Origin: Kaiparowitsia implicata GSE-PSE-MK54-09C | GTDB taxonomy: Bacteria; Cyanobacteriota; Cyanobacteriia; Elainellales; Elainellaceae | NCBI GenBank assembly: GCA_019359435.1 | Contig: JAHHHI010000059.1 | Span: 1 to 64,000 of the forward strand | Direction of reading: 5' to 3' | DNA: 64,000 nucleotides | In this document: piece after piece, positions 41,504-49,800 of the stretch | Position numbering within the stretch: the stretch's first letter is position 1 | Layout of the letters: each line of letters opens with the position of its first letter | Notes under the pieces: generated by a model | The model's database searches: none | What the model was told of the DNA's origin: nothing | Seen by the model: only the letters and a program-made list of their open reading frames with translations | Made by a program: the position numbers and the translations under genes

Positions 41504-42265
41504 ATCAACCTTACTTCGTCTAGTATTGTTGCCTACAACAGTAGGGGTCAGATCTAAAGGACAGGTAATTAAGAGATTCAGCTCAGGTTAAGATCTGCTT
41601 AACCATTTTGAGGGCGATCGCCGATATGACACTCGATATCCTCCCCACCCACGTCAACAAGCGCTAATATAGGGAGTAGCTTTCGTAAATTTGACTACCG
41701 ACTGCCATGCTGGATATGTTTATATGATCGTAGTCATCTAGACCCTTAGGCAGTTGTGGAAAATGGGGGAAAGTGGCTTATGCCCCGCTGCGACCTAAGC
41801 ATGGCTGTTGCCTCTCTAAGAGATGGCTGAGGGCGATCGCCCATTATAGTCAACTTTAGCTAGCTTCCACCATGCAGTCGATTCAAGCGAATGTTGCCAG
41901 TTGGGTGTCGCCCGCGACACATCTGCAACGCAATGCATGGAGTTCTCATTCAAAACACCGTATTCAGGATATTTTGGACATTGCCTCAAGACAACAGGCC
42001 AAACACAGGGTTGACTCGTTATCCCAGATATCGCAGCAAAAGCGCTGGGTTTTTGAGGGCAAGCCGATGAAGATGGCTCTGATGGGCGATCGCCTAAGTG
42101 TTGAATTTGTAAAGTTTGCTCTGATGCCCGACGCATCATCAGAGCGTTGGTGTGGCTCACCGTATCGTCCTATGACGAGTTGGTGGGCTATAGGTGTTGG
42201 CATGCCATTTGCGAGGCAAGCCGCCCATGTTCGTGATCGGTTGATTCATTTAGGAGAAGCGATTC
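41504..42265. other. Divergent intergenic region, Crp-type regulator / DUF6679
   Basis: About 0.76 kb. The palindrome at 41527-41540 is the only regulatory-looking site found. Overlapping ORFs on both strands around 41.9-42.3 kb have no supporting signals and one runs into the DUF6679 gene out of frame. Confidence 0.45.
41527..41540. promoter_or_regulatory. Possible Crp/Fnr-type operator
   Basis: TGTTG-CCTA-CAACA: perfect 5-bp arms with a 4-bp centre, the spacing used by Fnr and related regulators. It is 24 bp upstream of a Crp/Fnr-family gene. No site of this kind was experimentally shown for this protein. Confidence 0.45.
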
Positions 42266-42574
42266 ATGCTACATCGCAAGATCTATCAACTCTGCTGCGA
42301 CGGTCGAGACGTTTGGATCTTCTTGCGGGATCAGCAGCGATGGATTGAGCGAGCGCGCATCCTCGAAATTGAAGGGGACTTAGTGACCGTGCGCTACGAG
42401 TCAGAAGAAGAAGAAGAGATCTGCTCTTGGGAAGAAATGATTCGACTGGAAAGCATCGGTTCGGTAATGCAAAAACTCGCAACGGTGCCAAGAGGCGATT
42501 CAGAGCTAATGGTATCGGACGATTGCCCTGAAGCCGAGCGCATTCGCGATCGCTACCCAGAAACAAACGACTAG
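42266..42574 (+). CDS. DUF6679 family protein
   Basis: Small acidic cyanobacterial protein of 102 residues, unknown function. The family pattern MLHRKIYQLCCDGR, WIFLRDQQRW and EEICSWEEM is clear, followed by a variable tail with DDCPEAERIRDRY. GGAG lies 9 nt before the ATG. The tryptophan- and acid-rich core suggests a small beta-rich domain. It is monocistronic and faces gnd. Confidence 0.85.
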   Translation: MLHRKIYQLCCDGRDVWIFLRDQQRWIERARILEIEGDLVTVRYESEEEEEICSWEEMIRLESIGSVMQKLATVPRGDSELMVSDDCPEAERIRDRYPETND

Positions 42575-42606
42575 TCAACGTTTGCCACTGGGTTAGCGTG
42601 TTTGGA

Positions 42607-42640
42607 GGGGGTTGAGTAGCTCAGCTACTCAACCCCCTCT
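42607..42640. terminator. Hairpin after DUF6679 gene
   Basis: Stem GGGGGTTGAGTAGCT / AGCTACTCAACCCCC, 15 bp with a 2-4 nt loop, about 35 bp after the stop. Followed by TCTGC rather than a T tract, so the termination call is moderate. Confidence 0.55.
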
Positions 42641-42701
42641 GCGTAAAGGCTTAGATAGAGAGTTATAGCGTCCTTCTCTGTGCTCGTACTCATCATATTT
42701 A

Positions 42702-42825
42702 ACCTGAGTTCGGGATAAGCTCAAACCCTCAATTTGCCGTGCGCATCGCGCACGGCAAATTGAGGGTTTTGGAGGCACCGCGCGTCGCGCGGTGCCTCCA
42801 AAACCCCCTTAACCCGAACTGACGT
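42702..42825. mobile_element. Double-hairpin element, copy C
   Basis: 124 bp, same orientation as copy A. Flanks are ATATTTA and TATTTTA, which look like a 7-bp target duplication altered by one T. Its stems carry TTGCCGTGCGC/GCGCACGGCAA and GAGGCACCGCGCG/CGCGCGGTGCCTC, again with both arms changed together relative to the other copies. Confidence 0.8.
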
Positions 42826-42962
42826 TATTTTAGGATCACTCCCATATGTTTTGGGAAACCCTCGCGACAAGGGGAATTTTCCAAGAAATAAATCGTCTTG
42901 GCCAATTTCAAGACACAGCCTAAATCGCATTAGCGCTTTGGTCACTAATTTTGAGCCCGCAG

Positions 42963-43009
42963 ACCGATAAAAAGGGCGTCGTGCATTGCGCAACGCCCTT
43001 TTCATCGGT
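42963..43009 (-). terminator. gnd terminator
   Basis: Arms AAAAGGGCGT / ACGCCCTTTT, extended by ACCGAT/ATCGGT outside a 1-nt mismatch. On the minus strand it lies about 45 bp past the gnd stop and ends in TTTTT. Confidence 0.8.
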
Positions 43010-43054
43010 TCATATAGAAGCCTCGTACAGATCTGTCTTAGACCTGCACACTGA

Positions 43055-44503
43055 TTAACTACCCGTTCCCGCCAGCGTCCTCTCATCAGCCGCCATCCAA
43101 TCAGCATGAGAAAACTCACCCCGAGGCTTGTCTACTCGCTCAAAGGTGTGCGCACCAAAGTAGTCACGCTGCGCCTGGGTAAGGTTTTGTGGCAGCACCG
43201 AACGGCGGTAGCTGTCAAAGTAGTCGAGAGAGGCGCTAAAGGCCGGCACCGGAATACCAAACTGAGCTGCCATCATGACCACATCTCGCCAAGCAGCCTG
43301 CCGATCGAGAATCGTTTGCTTAAACTCAGGAGCCAGCAAAAGGTTAGGCAAGTCAGGGTTTTCATCATAGGCATGCTTGATTTTGTTCAAGAATCCAGCC
43401 CGAATGATGCAGCCTCCCTTCCAGATACGAGCGGTTTCGCCCAGATCCAAGTTATAGCCAAACTCTTTTGAGGCTTTGCCTAACAGCGCCATACCCTGGG
43501 CGTAAGAACAAATCTTCGAGCAGTACAGCGCATCTCGGACTTTGTTGACTAACTCGTTTGCATCGCCTTCAAACTTGACCGACGGGCCAAGGAGCTCTTT
43601 CGAAGCGGCAACCCGCTCTTCTTTGATTGAAGAAATGATGCGCGCGTTGACCGCCGCAATAATGGTAGGAATGCTAACGCCTAGTTCGAGCGCGGTTTCT
43701 ACCGTCCAGCGTCCGGTGCCCTTTTGCCCTGCTGCGTCTAGGATCAGATCAACGAGGGGTTGCCCCGTCTCACTGTCAATCTTTTTGAAGATATCAGCAG
43801 TAATCTCAATCAAAAATGAGTTCAGTTCGTCCGTCGTGTTCCATTCGGTAAAGACCTCATGTAATTTGGCAGCGCTGAGCTCACCGATGCTTTTCAGAAT
43901 GTCGTAGGCTTCTGCAATCAATTGCATATCGCCATATTCAATGCCGTTATGCACCATTTTGACGTAGTGACCCGAGCCGCCAGGGCCAATGTATGTGACA
44001 CAGGGGCCGTCGTCTACCTGAGCCGCAATTTTTGTAACAATGGACTCAATTTCGCGATAGGCGGCTTCGGTTCCGCCTGGCATGAGGCTAGGGCCATTCA
44101 ACGCACCTTCTTCGCCACCGCTGACGCCCATGCCAATAAAGCGCAGCCCTACGGCTTCGATGTCTTTCACGCGGCGCTCGGTGTCGGTGTAGAGCGAGTT
44201 GCCGCCGTCGATGATCATGTCCCCTTCGTTTAGCAGCGGCTTGAGCTGCTCAATCACTGCATCCACGGGGCCACCCGCTTTCACCATGATCAAGATTTTG
44301 CGGGGGCGATCGAGAGACTCTACGAACTCTTGAAGAGTATAGGTAGCCTTGAAGTTTTTGCCTTGGGCTCGCGTAGCCATGAATTTTTCGGTCACTGAAG
44401 CGGTTCGGTTATAGACCGAAATGGGGAACCCATTGCGCTCGACATTGAGCGCCAGGTTTTCACCCATGACGGCTAGACCGATTAGACCAAAGCTCTGTCC
44501 CAT
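43055..44503 (-). CDS. gnd: 6-phosphogluconate dehydrogenase, decarboxylating
   Basis: Oxidative pentose phosphate enzyme that converts 6-phosphogluconate to ribulose 5-phosphate with NADPH. 482 residues: NADP loop GLAVMGENLALN (9-20), GVSGGEEGALNGPSLMPGG and the catalytic lysine region GSGHYVKMVHNGIEYGDMQ, then a large helical domain and the tail AHTFERVDKPRGEFSHADW. Length and motifs are standard. It is monocistronic with its own terminator. Confidence 0.98.
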   Translation of the reverse strand: MGQSFGLIGLAVMGENLALNVERNGFPISVYNRTASVTEKFMATRAQGKNFKATYTLQEFVESLDRPRKILIMVKAGGPVDAVIEQLKPLLNEGDMIIDGGNSLYTDTERRVKDIEAVGLRFIGMGVSGGEEGALNGPSLMPGGTEAAYREIESIVTKIAAQVDDGPCVTYIGPGGSGHYVKMVHNGIEYGDMQLIAEAYDILKSIGELSAAKLHEVFTEWNTTDELNSFLIEITADIFKKIDSETGQPLVDLILDAAGQKGTGRWTVETALELGVSIPTIIAAVNARIISSIKEERVAASKELLGPSVKFEGDANELVNKVRDALYCSKICSYAQGMALLGKASKEFGYNLDLGETARIWKGGCIIRAGFLNKIKHAYDENPDLPNLLLAPEFKQTILDRQAAWRDVVMMAAQFGIPVPAFSASLDYFDSYRRSVLPQNLTQAQRDYFGAHTFERVDKPRGEFSHADWMAADERTLAGTGS

Positions 44504-44784
44504 AATTTAAGACCTGCCTGTTGTGATGTACTTCTGGATGTTGCTGGGGTTGTTGTTACTAATCAGGTTAGACAACTTTTTTGGAAAGCGCAGATGCCCA
44601 AAGGTTTTCTTTATGACTGACCTAGGATTTGATGCACTTAATCTACTAAAACTTGTCAAGAAAAGGTTGAACTCTCTGCGGAAACCCCCGCTGTGTCAGG
44701 TTTTTTTGAAATAAACCTGTTTGATATCTATCCTGTAATTGCAGTTGCCTGCTGTTTGTGCCATGGAACACAGTATTAGCCAAC

Positions 44785-44920
44785 TGTCATAACGTCAGTT
44801 CGGGATAAGAGGGTTTTGGGGCATCGCGCGTCGCGCGATGCCCCAAAACCCTTAATGTGCCGTGCGCGTCGCGCACGGCACATTAAGGGTTTGAGCTTAT
44901 CCCGAACTCAGGTTGTCATA
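44785..44920. mobile_element. Double-hairpin element, copy D, with 7-bp target duplication
   Basis: The element spans 44792-44913 (122 bp), flanked by TGTCATA on both sides. Ends are ACGTCAGTTCGGG and CCCGAACTCAGGT, orientation as copy B. Stems: GGCATCGCG/CGCGATGCC and TGCCGTGCGC/GCGCACGGCA. The AAACCCT in the middle is complementary to AGGGTTT at both outer arms. Confidence 0.87.
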
Positions 44921-45087
44921 GGGTGGAAAGGCCGAAATGATGGAGTAAGACGATTTCTCCTGCGGAGCGATGCTTAGTGGATGAGCTGTGATTGTGGTTG
45001 GGTATGGCTGATAGACATGACTGAATCAATCCCTAGAGAATCGTACTTGAAAGCCACTCGTTTTGCGGTAACTCGTGAGCAGCATTA

Positions 45088-45282
45088 ATGGACTGTATCA
45101 GGGTTGCTAAAGGGATGAAAGCTTTGAATGGAGATGGCACCGGAGTCCAAGTGGATGATCTGGGTTATCAGTATGCAGAATGGTTCGAAATAAGCGAATC
45201 GTTGCGCATTGAGATGCTTCAGTACGTGCAGGTTTGCTGTGGGTTCTCGCCAGTTAGTGTCGCTGTTGCTCTAAAGCGCTAG
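45088..45282 (+). CDS. Weak small ORF
   Basis: 64 codons from ATG with no clear ribosome-binding site. The product is mildly acidic and contains no recognisable motif. It stands between element copy D and a large palindrome. I list it only because the region is otherwise empty; it may be noise. Confidence 0.15.
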   Translation: MDCIRVAKGMKALNGDGTGVQVDDLGYQYAEWFEISESLRIEMLQYVQVCCGFSPVSVAVALKR

Positions 45283-45346
45283 CTTGCGGCGAGGGCGATC
45301 GCCCCAACAGGACTTATGCACTTCGTGCGGCGGCCTGGAAATTTTG

Positions 45347-45383
45347 GACGAGTTCTGGGAGGCTCAGCCTCCCAGAACTCGTC
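45347..45383. terminator. Perfect 18-bp-arm palindrome
   Basis: Arms of 18 bp (GACGAGTTCTGGGAGGCT and its complement) around a single C. No T tract. It could be a terminator, a site for a DNA-binding protein or a small dispersed repeat. Confidence 0.4.
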
Positions 45384-45625
45384 TAACTGCGTAAGTCAGG
45401 ACCCAATTTTGGTGCCCTGAATGCTTCGGTTTTTGGCACGGGGCGGGGATGAGCGGATGAGAAGGGGATGGACGTTGGCGAGACGAAGAGAGGCGGCATG
45501 GTGTAGCGTAGTGTTGTGAAACCTAAACCCCTTACAAAGCAACGGCTGCATGTTGCTGTTCGGGTTGAGAGATTTGGGTTTGAAGATTAGGTGGCGATAG
45601 GGAAGACTGCCCTTCAGCATAGGTG

Positions 45626-46357
45626 ATGACGACTGTTTCAATTATTATCCCAGCGTTAAATGAAGCCCAGTGCATTGCCCGCACTCTGCGCTGTTTACAG
45701 CAGCTTCAGCCTCCGGCTTGGGAAATTGTGGTGGTGGATGGTGGCAGCCAGGATGACACGATCGCACTAGCGGAGGCGGCTGGGGTCAGGGTTATTACTG
45801 CAACGCAGATAAGCCGCGCAGTGCAAATGAACCAGGGAGCTTCGATAGCGACTGGAGAGGTGATCTGGTTCCTCCATGCCGATACTCTAGTCCCGGATGA
45901 TGGGGTTGCGATTATTTCTCAAGTGCTGGCCGATCCAAGGGTGGTGGGGGGCGGGTTTGTGTCGTTGATGGCGGGAGACGTGACTACTCGCTGGGGGATT
46001 TCGCTGCATAACTATCTCAAGACGTACTATGCACCCTTGCTATTTCGACCGCTGCTGTTTGGTCGGGGGCTGCGGCTGCTGTTTGGGGATCAGGCGATAT
46101 TTTGCTGGCGATCGCCCTTTGAGCAATGCGGCGGGTTCAATGCAGCACTGCCCATTATGGAAGATGGGGATTTGTGCTTGCGGCTGGTGCGCCATGGTCG
46201 GTTGCGGCTGGTGAATCGGGTGGTGCAGTCGAGCGATCGCCGTGTCGCCAAGTGGGGCGCACTCAAGGCCACTGCAATTTATTTGTATGTTGGCATTTTG
46301 TGGGGCGTGGGCGTGTCAACGACCTACCTTAAGCGGTTTTATGCAGACATTCGCTAA
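45626..46357 (+). CDS. TIGR04283-type family 2 glycosyltransferase (arsenosugar-associated)
   Basis: GT-A glycosyltransferase of about 243 residues: VSIIIPALNEA at the start, VVVDGGSQDDT, and the DXD equivalent HADT (LHADTLVPDD). MNQGA and GDQAIF are typical of TIGR04283, a family associated with arsenosugar biosynthesis. A GTG 3 bp upstream is also possible. It ends with a 4-bp overlap with the 3' end of the DUF547 gene on the other strand. No arsenic methyltransferase or radical SAM ArsS gene is present in the window. Confidence 0.85.
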   Translation: MTTVSIIIPALNEAQCIARTLRCLQQLQPPAWEIVVVDGGSQDDTIALAEAAGVRVITATQISRAVQMNQGASIATGEVIWFLHADTLVPDDGVAIISQVLADPRVVGGGFVSLMAGDVTTRWGISLHNYLKTYYAPLLFRPLLFGRGLRLLFGDQAIFCWRSPFEQCGGFNAALPIMEDGDLCLRLVRHGRLRLVNRVVQSSDRRVAKWGALKATAIYLYVGILWGVGVSTTYLKRFYADIR

Positions 46358-47121
46358 GGCTCGCATAGGGTTCCCATCTCATCGTTGAGCGCCCAGTCGT
46401 AGGCTAGATAGCGAATCTGCACATCAGGCTGTAGGGGCTCAGGCCGATAGCTCTGAATATAGTGAGCGATTCCCTCAGAGCCAGCAGAGCCGCTCGCTGA
46501 AGCCACCGTCAAAAAATCCTGTTGGTACCAGCGAAAAATTTTGCTGCAGTGCAGCGTGCGCGTCTCGGCCTCATACCGCACTTTGGCAGGATTGGTGATA
46601 AACCGCCGCGCATCTTCGTCAAGCTGCTGGGAGAGCCGTTCTGGCCAATAGGCTTCAGCCCGCAAGAGGGGACAGCCCACCGCTGCGCACACCAGGGCAA
46701 AGTGAATGCGTGGCTCGCGGTAGTGCGGACGCACAATGCGATGCTCAATGTCGTTCAGGCTGTAGGGGAGCGATACATTGCTATACGGGCTAGACTGGGC
46801 CGCAGGCTCGCCGTGTGGATGAACAGCCCGCTGAAAAAACCGCAGAAACGCTAGCCAGTTGGGGATTCCCAGCATGGTTGGGCGGATGGAGCTAATGGGG
46901 TAAACCGCTAGCACCTGCTCAATCACATAGGCGTTGTAAAGGTTAAGCCAGTAAGCTAGTTGCTCCGTGTCGGAGTAGCCCCCCAACCCAATGGGCGACA
47001 GTTGCGCCAGCCAGGACTGGAGGTCGGTGCGGGCCTCTGTCTGCCAGCTTCTATAGTTGACGCGCCCTTGGGGGTTAACATAGCGCCGGAGCATCTGATC
47101 CCAAGGGGTGAAGTCGAGCAT
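46354..47121 (-). CDS. DUF547 domain protein
   Basis: About 255 residues, soluble. DUF547 features: YWLNLYNAYVIEQVL near the N-terminal third, LPYSLNDIEHRIVRP, the cysteine-containing IHFALVCAAVGCPLLR and a C-terminal RYLAYDWALND. The function is not known. I choose the ATG at 47121 (MLDFTPWD); a TTG at 47148 would extend into the rhodanese gene. Neighbours on both sides (TIGR04283 enzyme, rhodanese) are often found with DUF547, as I recall. Confidence 0.85.
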   Translation of the reverse strand: MLDFTPWDQMLRRYVNPQGRVNYRSWQTEARTDLQSWLAQLSPIGLGGYSDTEQLAYWLNLYNAYVIEQVLAVYPISSIRPTMLGIPNWLAFLRFFQRAVHPHGEPAAQSSPYSNVSLPYSLNDIEHRIVRPHYREPRIHFALVCAAVGCPLLRAEAYWPERLSQQLDEDARRFITNPAKVRYEAETRTLHCSKIFRWYQQDFLTVASASGSAGSEGIAHYIQSYRPEPLQPDVQIRYLAYDWALNDEMGTLCEP

Positions 47122-47161
47122 GGTGAAGGATACGGTGCGATCGCTCAAGTGGATCGGGGTG

Positions 47162-47740
47162 ATGGGGCTGATTCGCCTGCGGTTTTGGCGGGTGCGCCCG
47201 CTCTCTATTCACACGCTACAGGGGTGGCTGCAGCAAGACAACTCTCCCCTGCTGCTCGACGCGAGAAAGGCTGAAGAATTTGATGTGAGCCACCTGCCCG
47301 GCGCGCAGTGGGTTTCGCCTGCTGCGATCGCAGCCCTTCATTCTGGAATGCCTGGATCAGGGCGATCGCCCCTGTCTCTCCCAGGTTCAGAACCAGGTTC
47401 GGGATCGCGTTCAGGCATGGACACCTTGCTCCCCCTCGATCAGCCCATTGTGGTCTATTGCTCCGTGGGCTATCGCTCAGCGCGGCTGGCACAGCAGCTT
47501 CAGGCGGTGGGGTATCGCTCTGTGTGGAACCTAGAGGGCTCCCTATTCGCCTGGGTAAATGCAGGGTATTCAGTACACCAGGGCGATCGCCCTGTGCCAC
47601 AGGTGCACCCCTATAATGCGTCATGGAGCGCGCTGCTGCATCCGTCAGTGGTGCAAGCCGATCTCAGCAACCTTTCGCAACCTGCGGCAAATCTGACAGA
47701 GGATCTGGCTACAGATGCCGCTGACGAAACACCTGACTAG
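47162..47740 (+). CDS. Rhodanese-like sulphurtransferase
   Basis: Single rhodanese domain with LLDARKAEEFDVSHLPGA and the active-site loop YCSVGYRS, catalytic Cys about 100 residues from the start. A Ser/Gly-rich insert separates the two halves. Start choices are ATG 47120 (which would overlap the start codon of the divergent DUF547 gene) or ATG 47162 (preceded by GGGGTG); I prefer the latter. The 3' end overlaps the HDAC-like gene by 32 bp on the opposite strand. Confidence 0.85.
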   Translation: MGLIRLRFWRVRPLSIHTLQGWLQQDNSPLLLDARKAEEFDVSHLPGAQWVSPAAIAALHSGMPGSGRSPLSLPGSEPGSGSRSGMDTLLPLDQPIVVYCSVGYRSARLAQQLQAVGYRSVWNLEGSLFAWVNAGYSVHQGDRPVPQVHPYNASWSALLHPSVVQADLSNLSQPAANLTEDLATDAADETPD

Positions 47741-48626
47741 CGGAGCGATGCAGGATGGAATGGCGGTAGACCAGAGCATCAAAGTCATCCGCATAGCCCC
47801 CGCCGATCACGCAGGCGACGGGAAACCCCAGCCCAGCGCAGGTTTCGAGCACCTGCATGTCGCGGCGCAGCAGCCCTATGTCGGTGAGCGCCAATTTCCC
47901 TAGGCGATCGCCCCCATGCACATCCACGCCCGCATCATAAAGCACCAGATCAGGCTTGATCTGGGTGAGCAAATCGGGCAGGTAATGGGCCAGCGTTCGC
48001 AGATAGTCGCCGTCTTCCATGCCTTCAGGCAAGGCCACATCCAGATCGCTCTGCTGCTTTTGGTTCGGAAAATTCACGTCGCAGTGCATCGAGAACGTGA
48101 CCACGCTGGGATCACCTCGAAAAATAAATGCAGTGCCGTCGCCTTGATGCACGTCGAGATCGACCACGAGCACTCGCTGCGCCAGCCCTAGCTTTTGCAC
48201 GGCCCGAGCGGCGATCGCCAGATCATTGAAAATGCAAAACCCTGACCCATAGCTCGGGAAGGCATGGTGGGTGCCGCCAGCAGTGTTGCAGGCTAGCCCA
48301 TGCTGCAGCGCCAACTGCGCCGTTAAGATAGTGCCACTCACCGCAATGCAGGTGCGGTTGACCAAGGCCGGACTCCAGGGCAACCCAATGCGGCGCATGG
48401 CTTTGGGGTCGAGCGTGCCGTCGCAGTAATGGCGCACATACTCGGGCGTATGCACCCATTCAATCCAGTTTCGAGGCAGCGGATCGGGTTCATAAAACTG
48501 GGCTAGCTGGGCGACGCCATCGTGCAGCAAGCGCTCATACAGCGCCCGAAATTTCTGCATGGGAAAGCGGTGCCCTAGGGGCAGCGGCGCTTCATAATCG
48601 GCATGGTAAACCAGCGGCAAATCCAT
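47709..48626 (-). CDS. Histone deacetylase family hydrolase
   Basis: 305 residues of the arginase/deacetylase fold. The zinc and charge-relay motifs are intact: GGTHHAF (H120, H121), DLDVHQGDGT (D156, D158, H160) and YDAGVDVHGGD further on, with a GGGY near the end. Bacterial relatives deacetylate small amides or acetyl-lysine proteins; the substrate here is unknown. It converges on the rhodanese gene with a 32-bp overlap. Confidence 0.93.
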   Translation of the reverse strand: MDLPLVYHADYEAPLPLGHRFPMQKFRALYERLLHDGVAQLAQFYEPDPLPRNWIEWVHTPEYVRHYCDGTLDPKAMRRIGLPWSPALVNRTCIAVSGTILTAQLALQHGLACNTAGGTHHAFPSYGSGFCIFNDLAIAARAVQKLGLAQRVLVVDLDVHQGDGTAFIFRGDPSVVTFSMHCDVNFPNQKQQSDLDVALPEGMEDGDYLRTLAHYLPDLLTQIKPDLVLYDAGVDVHGGDRLGKLALTDIGLLRRDMQVLETCAGLGFPVACVIGGGYADDFDALVYRHSILHRSASQVFRQRHL

Positions 48627-48816
48627 AGGAACTCAAGTCAATTCAGACAGGACGCAGACGTTTGACCCAAGACTGAAACGGGATCGCTGCCCCAACCTTA
48701 GAAGCTTTTGGGCTGTTGTGGAACGCCTATGAATGCGATGCGCGTGCCTACTACTAGGCGCATGGTGTGACATGCGGGCCAGTGCGCAGAGTCGAGCGCG
48801 CAGGAACGTGCAAGGT

Positions 48817-49800
48817 TTAGGGATTGCTGGATGCTGCCGTGGGCGGCAATGCTCCGACATCGATCGAGGGCAGTGCCGGGAAGAACTCTAGCCGATAGCG
48901 GTAGAGGGCTACTGGGCGATCGCCCGCCCGAAAAAAGTCGGGATCGGTAGGAGACAGATACACAGCCGTGACCTGATCCCCGAAGATCAGGGGCGCATCG
49001 CGCAATGATCCTAGCCCGAGTTGAGCGGGGTGGGCGTTGTTGAGCTGGTAAGCCGTGGTCGTTTCTACTGTGTTGAAATACATTTGCGGCGCACCCCGAA
49101 ATTCCTGTTGAGCCACCTCTGTGGTGACAAACTCATGAGCTGAGGGCGACTCGACTGCTCGCGAGGTTATCGTAGACACAAGCTGGCGATCGCCCCGCAG
49201 CAGCGTGATTTGCCGATTGGGGTTTTGCGGATCTACCTTGACGGCGCGGATCAGGCGGGAGCCCTCAGAGGCGTCATCTGAAAAGTAAGCTTTTGCCAAA
49301 TTCAAGCCGTTGAAGGCCCGATCCGCCACAATTTTGGGGCTACGTTTGGGCGATCGCCCAGGCGACTGCAGTTGTAACGGAAACCTCAGCGGAAAGCCGA
49401 GCCGATTTGGACTCTCTGGCAAAAAGCGCGCTTGAAACGGAATCGCCTTGTTGAGAAATTGCTGATTGCCTGAAAACCCTGGCGTTACAATATCTGGCGC
49501 TAGCGGTGCCACCAAATCAACGAGCGTCGTGGCGACATCCCAAGTTCCCTCAAACCAAACGGGATAGTGCAGATCGCCCTGCGCCGGATGGACAGGTGGT
49601 TTAGTGTCCCAGTTGGGATACTGAGAAATGCGTGCGGCTAGGGGAGCCGCAATCGCGACTCCATTCCCCACGCTCAAGCCTAAACTCAGAACCAAGCTCA
49701 GGCCTAGCACCCACACGGCCAGCCCTAGCCATCGGCAAACACCCGGCCATTCCAAACTCTGTTGCCTCCAGTTCTGCCGCTCAAAATCCTGTATCATCAT
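48817..49800 (-). CDS. DUF6816-type exported protein
   Basis: About 327 residues with a hydrophobic signal or anchor (about 20-50, WLGLAVWVLGLSLVLSLGLSVGN ends near IAAPLA, written here in part). The mature part begins SQYPNWDTKPPVHPAQGDLHYP, with WFEGTW following, and has a conserved beta-rich look. I believe this is the DUF6816 family of cyanobacteria and plastid lumen, function unknown. The frame is open further to 49863 but ATG 49800 gives a sensible signal peptide. Confidence 0.75.
   Translation of the reverse strand: MMIQDFERQNWRQQSLEWPGVCRWLGLAVWVLGLSLVLSLGLSVGNGVAIAAPLAARISQYPNWDTKPPVHPAQGDLHYPVWFEGTWDVATTLVDLVAPLAPDIVTPGFSGNQQFLNKAIPFQARFLPESPNRLGFPLRFPLQLQSPGRSPKRSPKIVADRAFNGLNLAKAYFSDDASEGSRLIRAVKVDPQNPNRQITLLRGDRQLVSTITSRAVESPSAHEFVTTEVAQQEFRGAPQMYFNTVETTTAYQLNNAHPAQLGLGSLRDAPLIFGDQVTAVYLSPTDPDFFRAGDRPVALYRYRLEFFPALPSIDVGALPPTAASSNP

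Larger units (their letters stand above)
42575..43054. other. Convergent intergenic region with element copy C and gnd terminator
   Basis: No gene. It holds a short hairpin at 42607-42640 (GGGGGTTGAGTAGCT / AGCTACTCAACCCCC) that likely ends the DUF6679 transcript, element copy C, and the gnd terminator. Confidence 0.6.
44504..45625. other. Long intergenic region, gnd to glycosyltransferase
   Basis: 1.1 kb with element copy D (44792-44913), one weak small ORF (45088-45282) and a perfect 18-bp-arm palindrome (45347-45383). The gnd promoter must lie at its left edge. Confidence 0.5.

Noticed and set aside
41872-42348. 158-codon frame upstream of DUF6679
   Set aside because: It runs 83 bp into the DUF6679 gene in another frame, has no ribosome-binding site and no recognisable motif; overlapping minus-strand frames are equally long.
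44523-44714. 63-codon frame with a hydrophobic start just upstream of gnd
   Set aside because: It covers the expected gnd promoter, has no ribosome-binding site and its AT-rich composition explains the hydrophobic codons.
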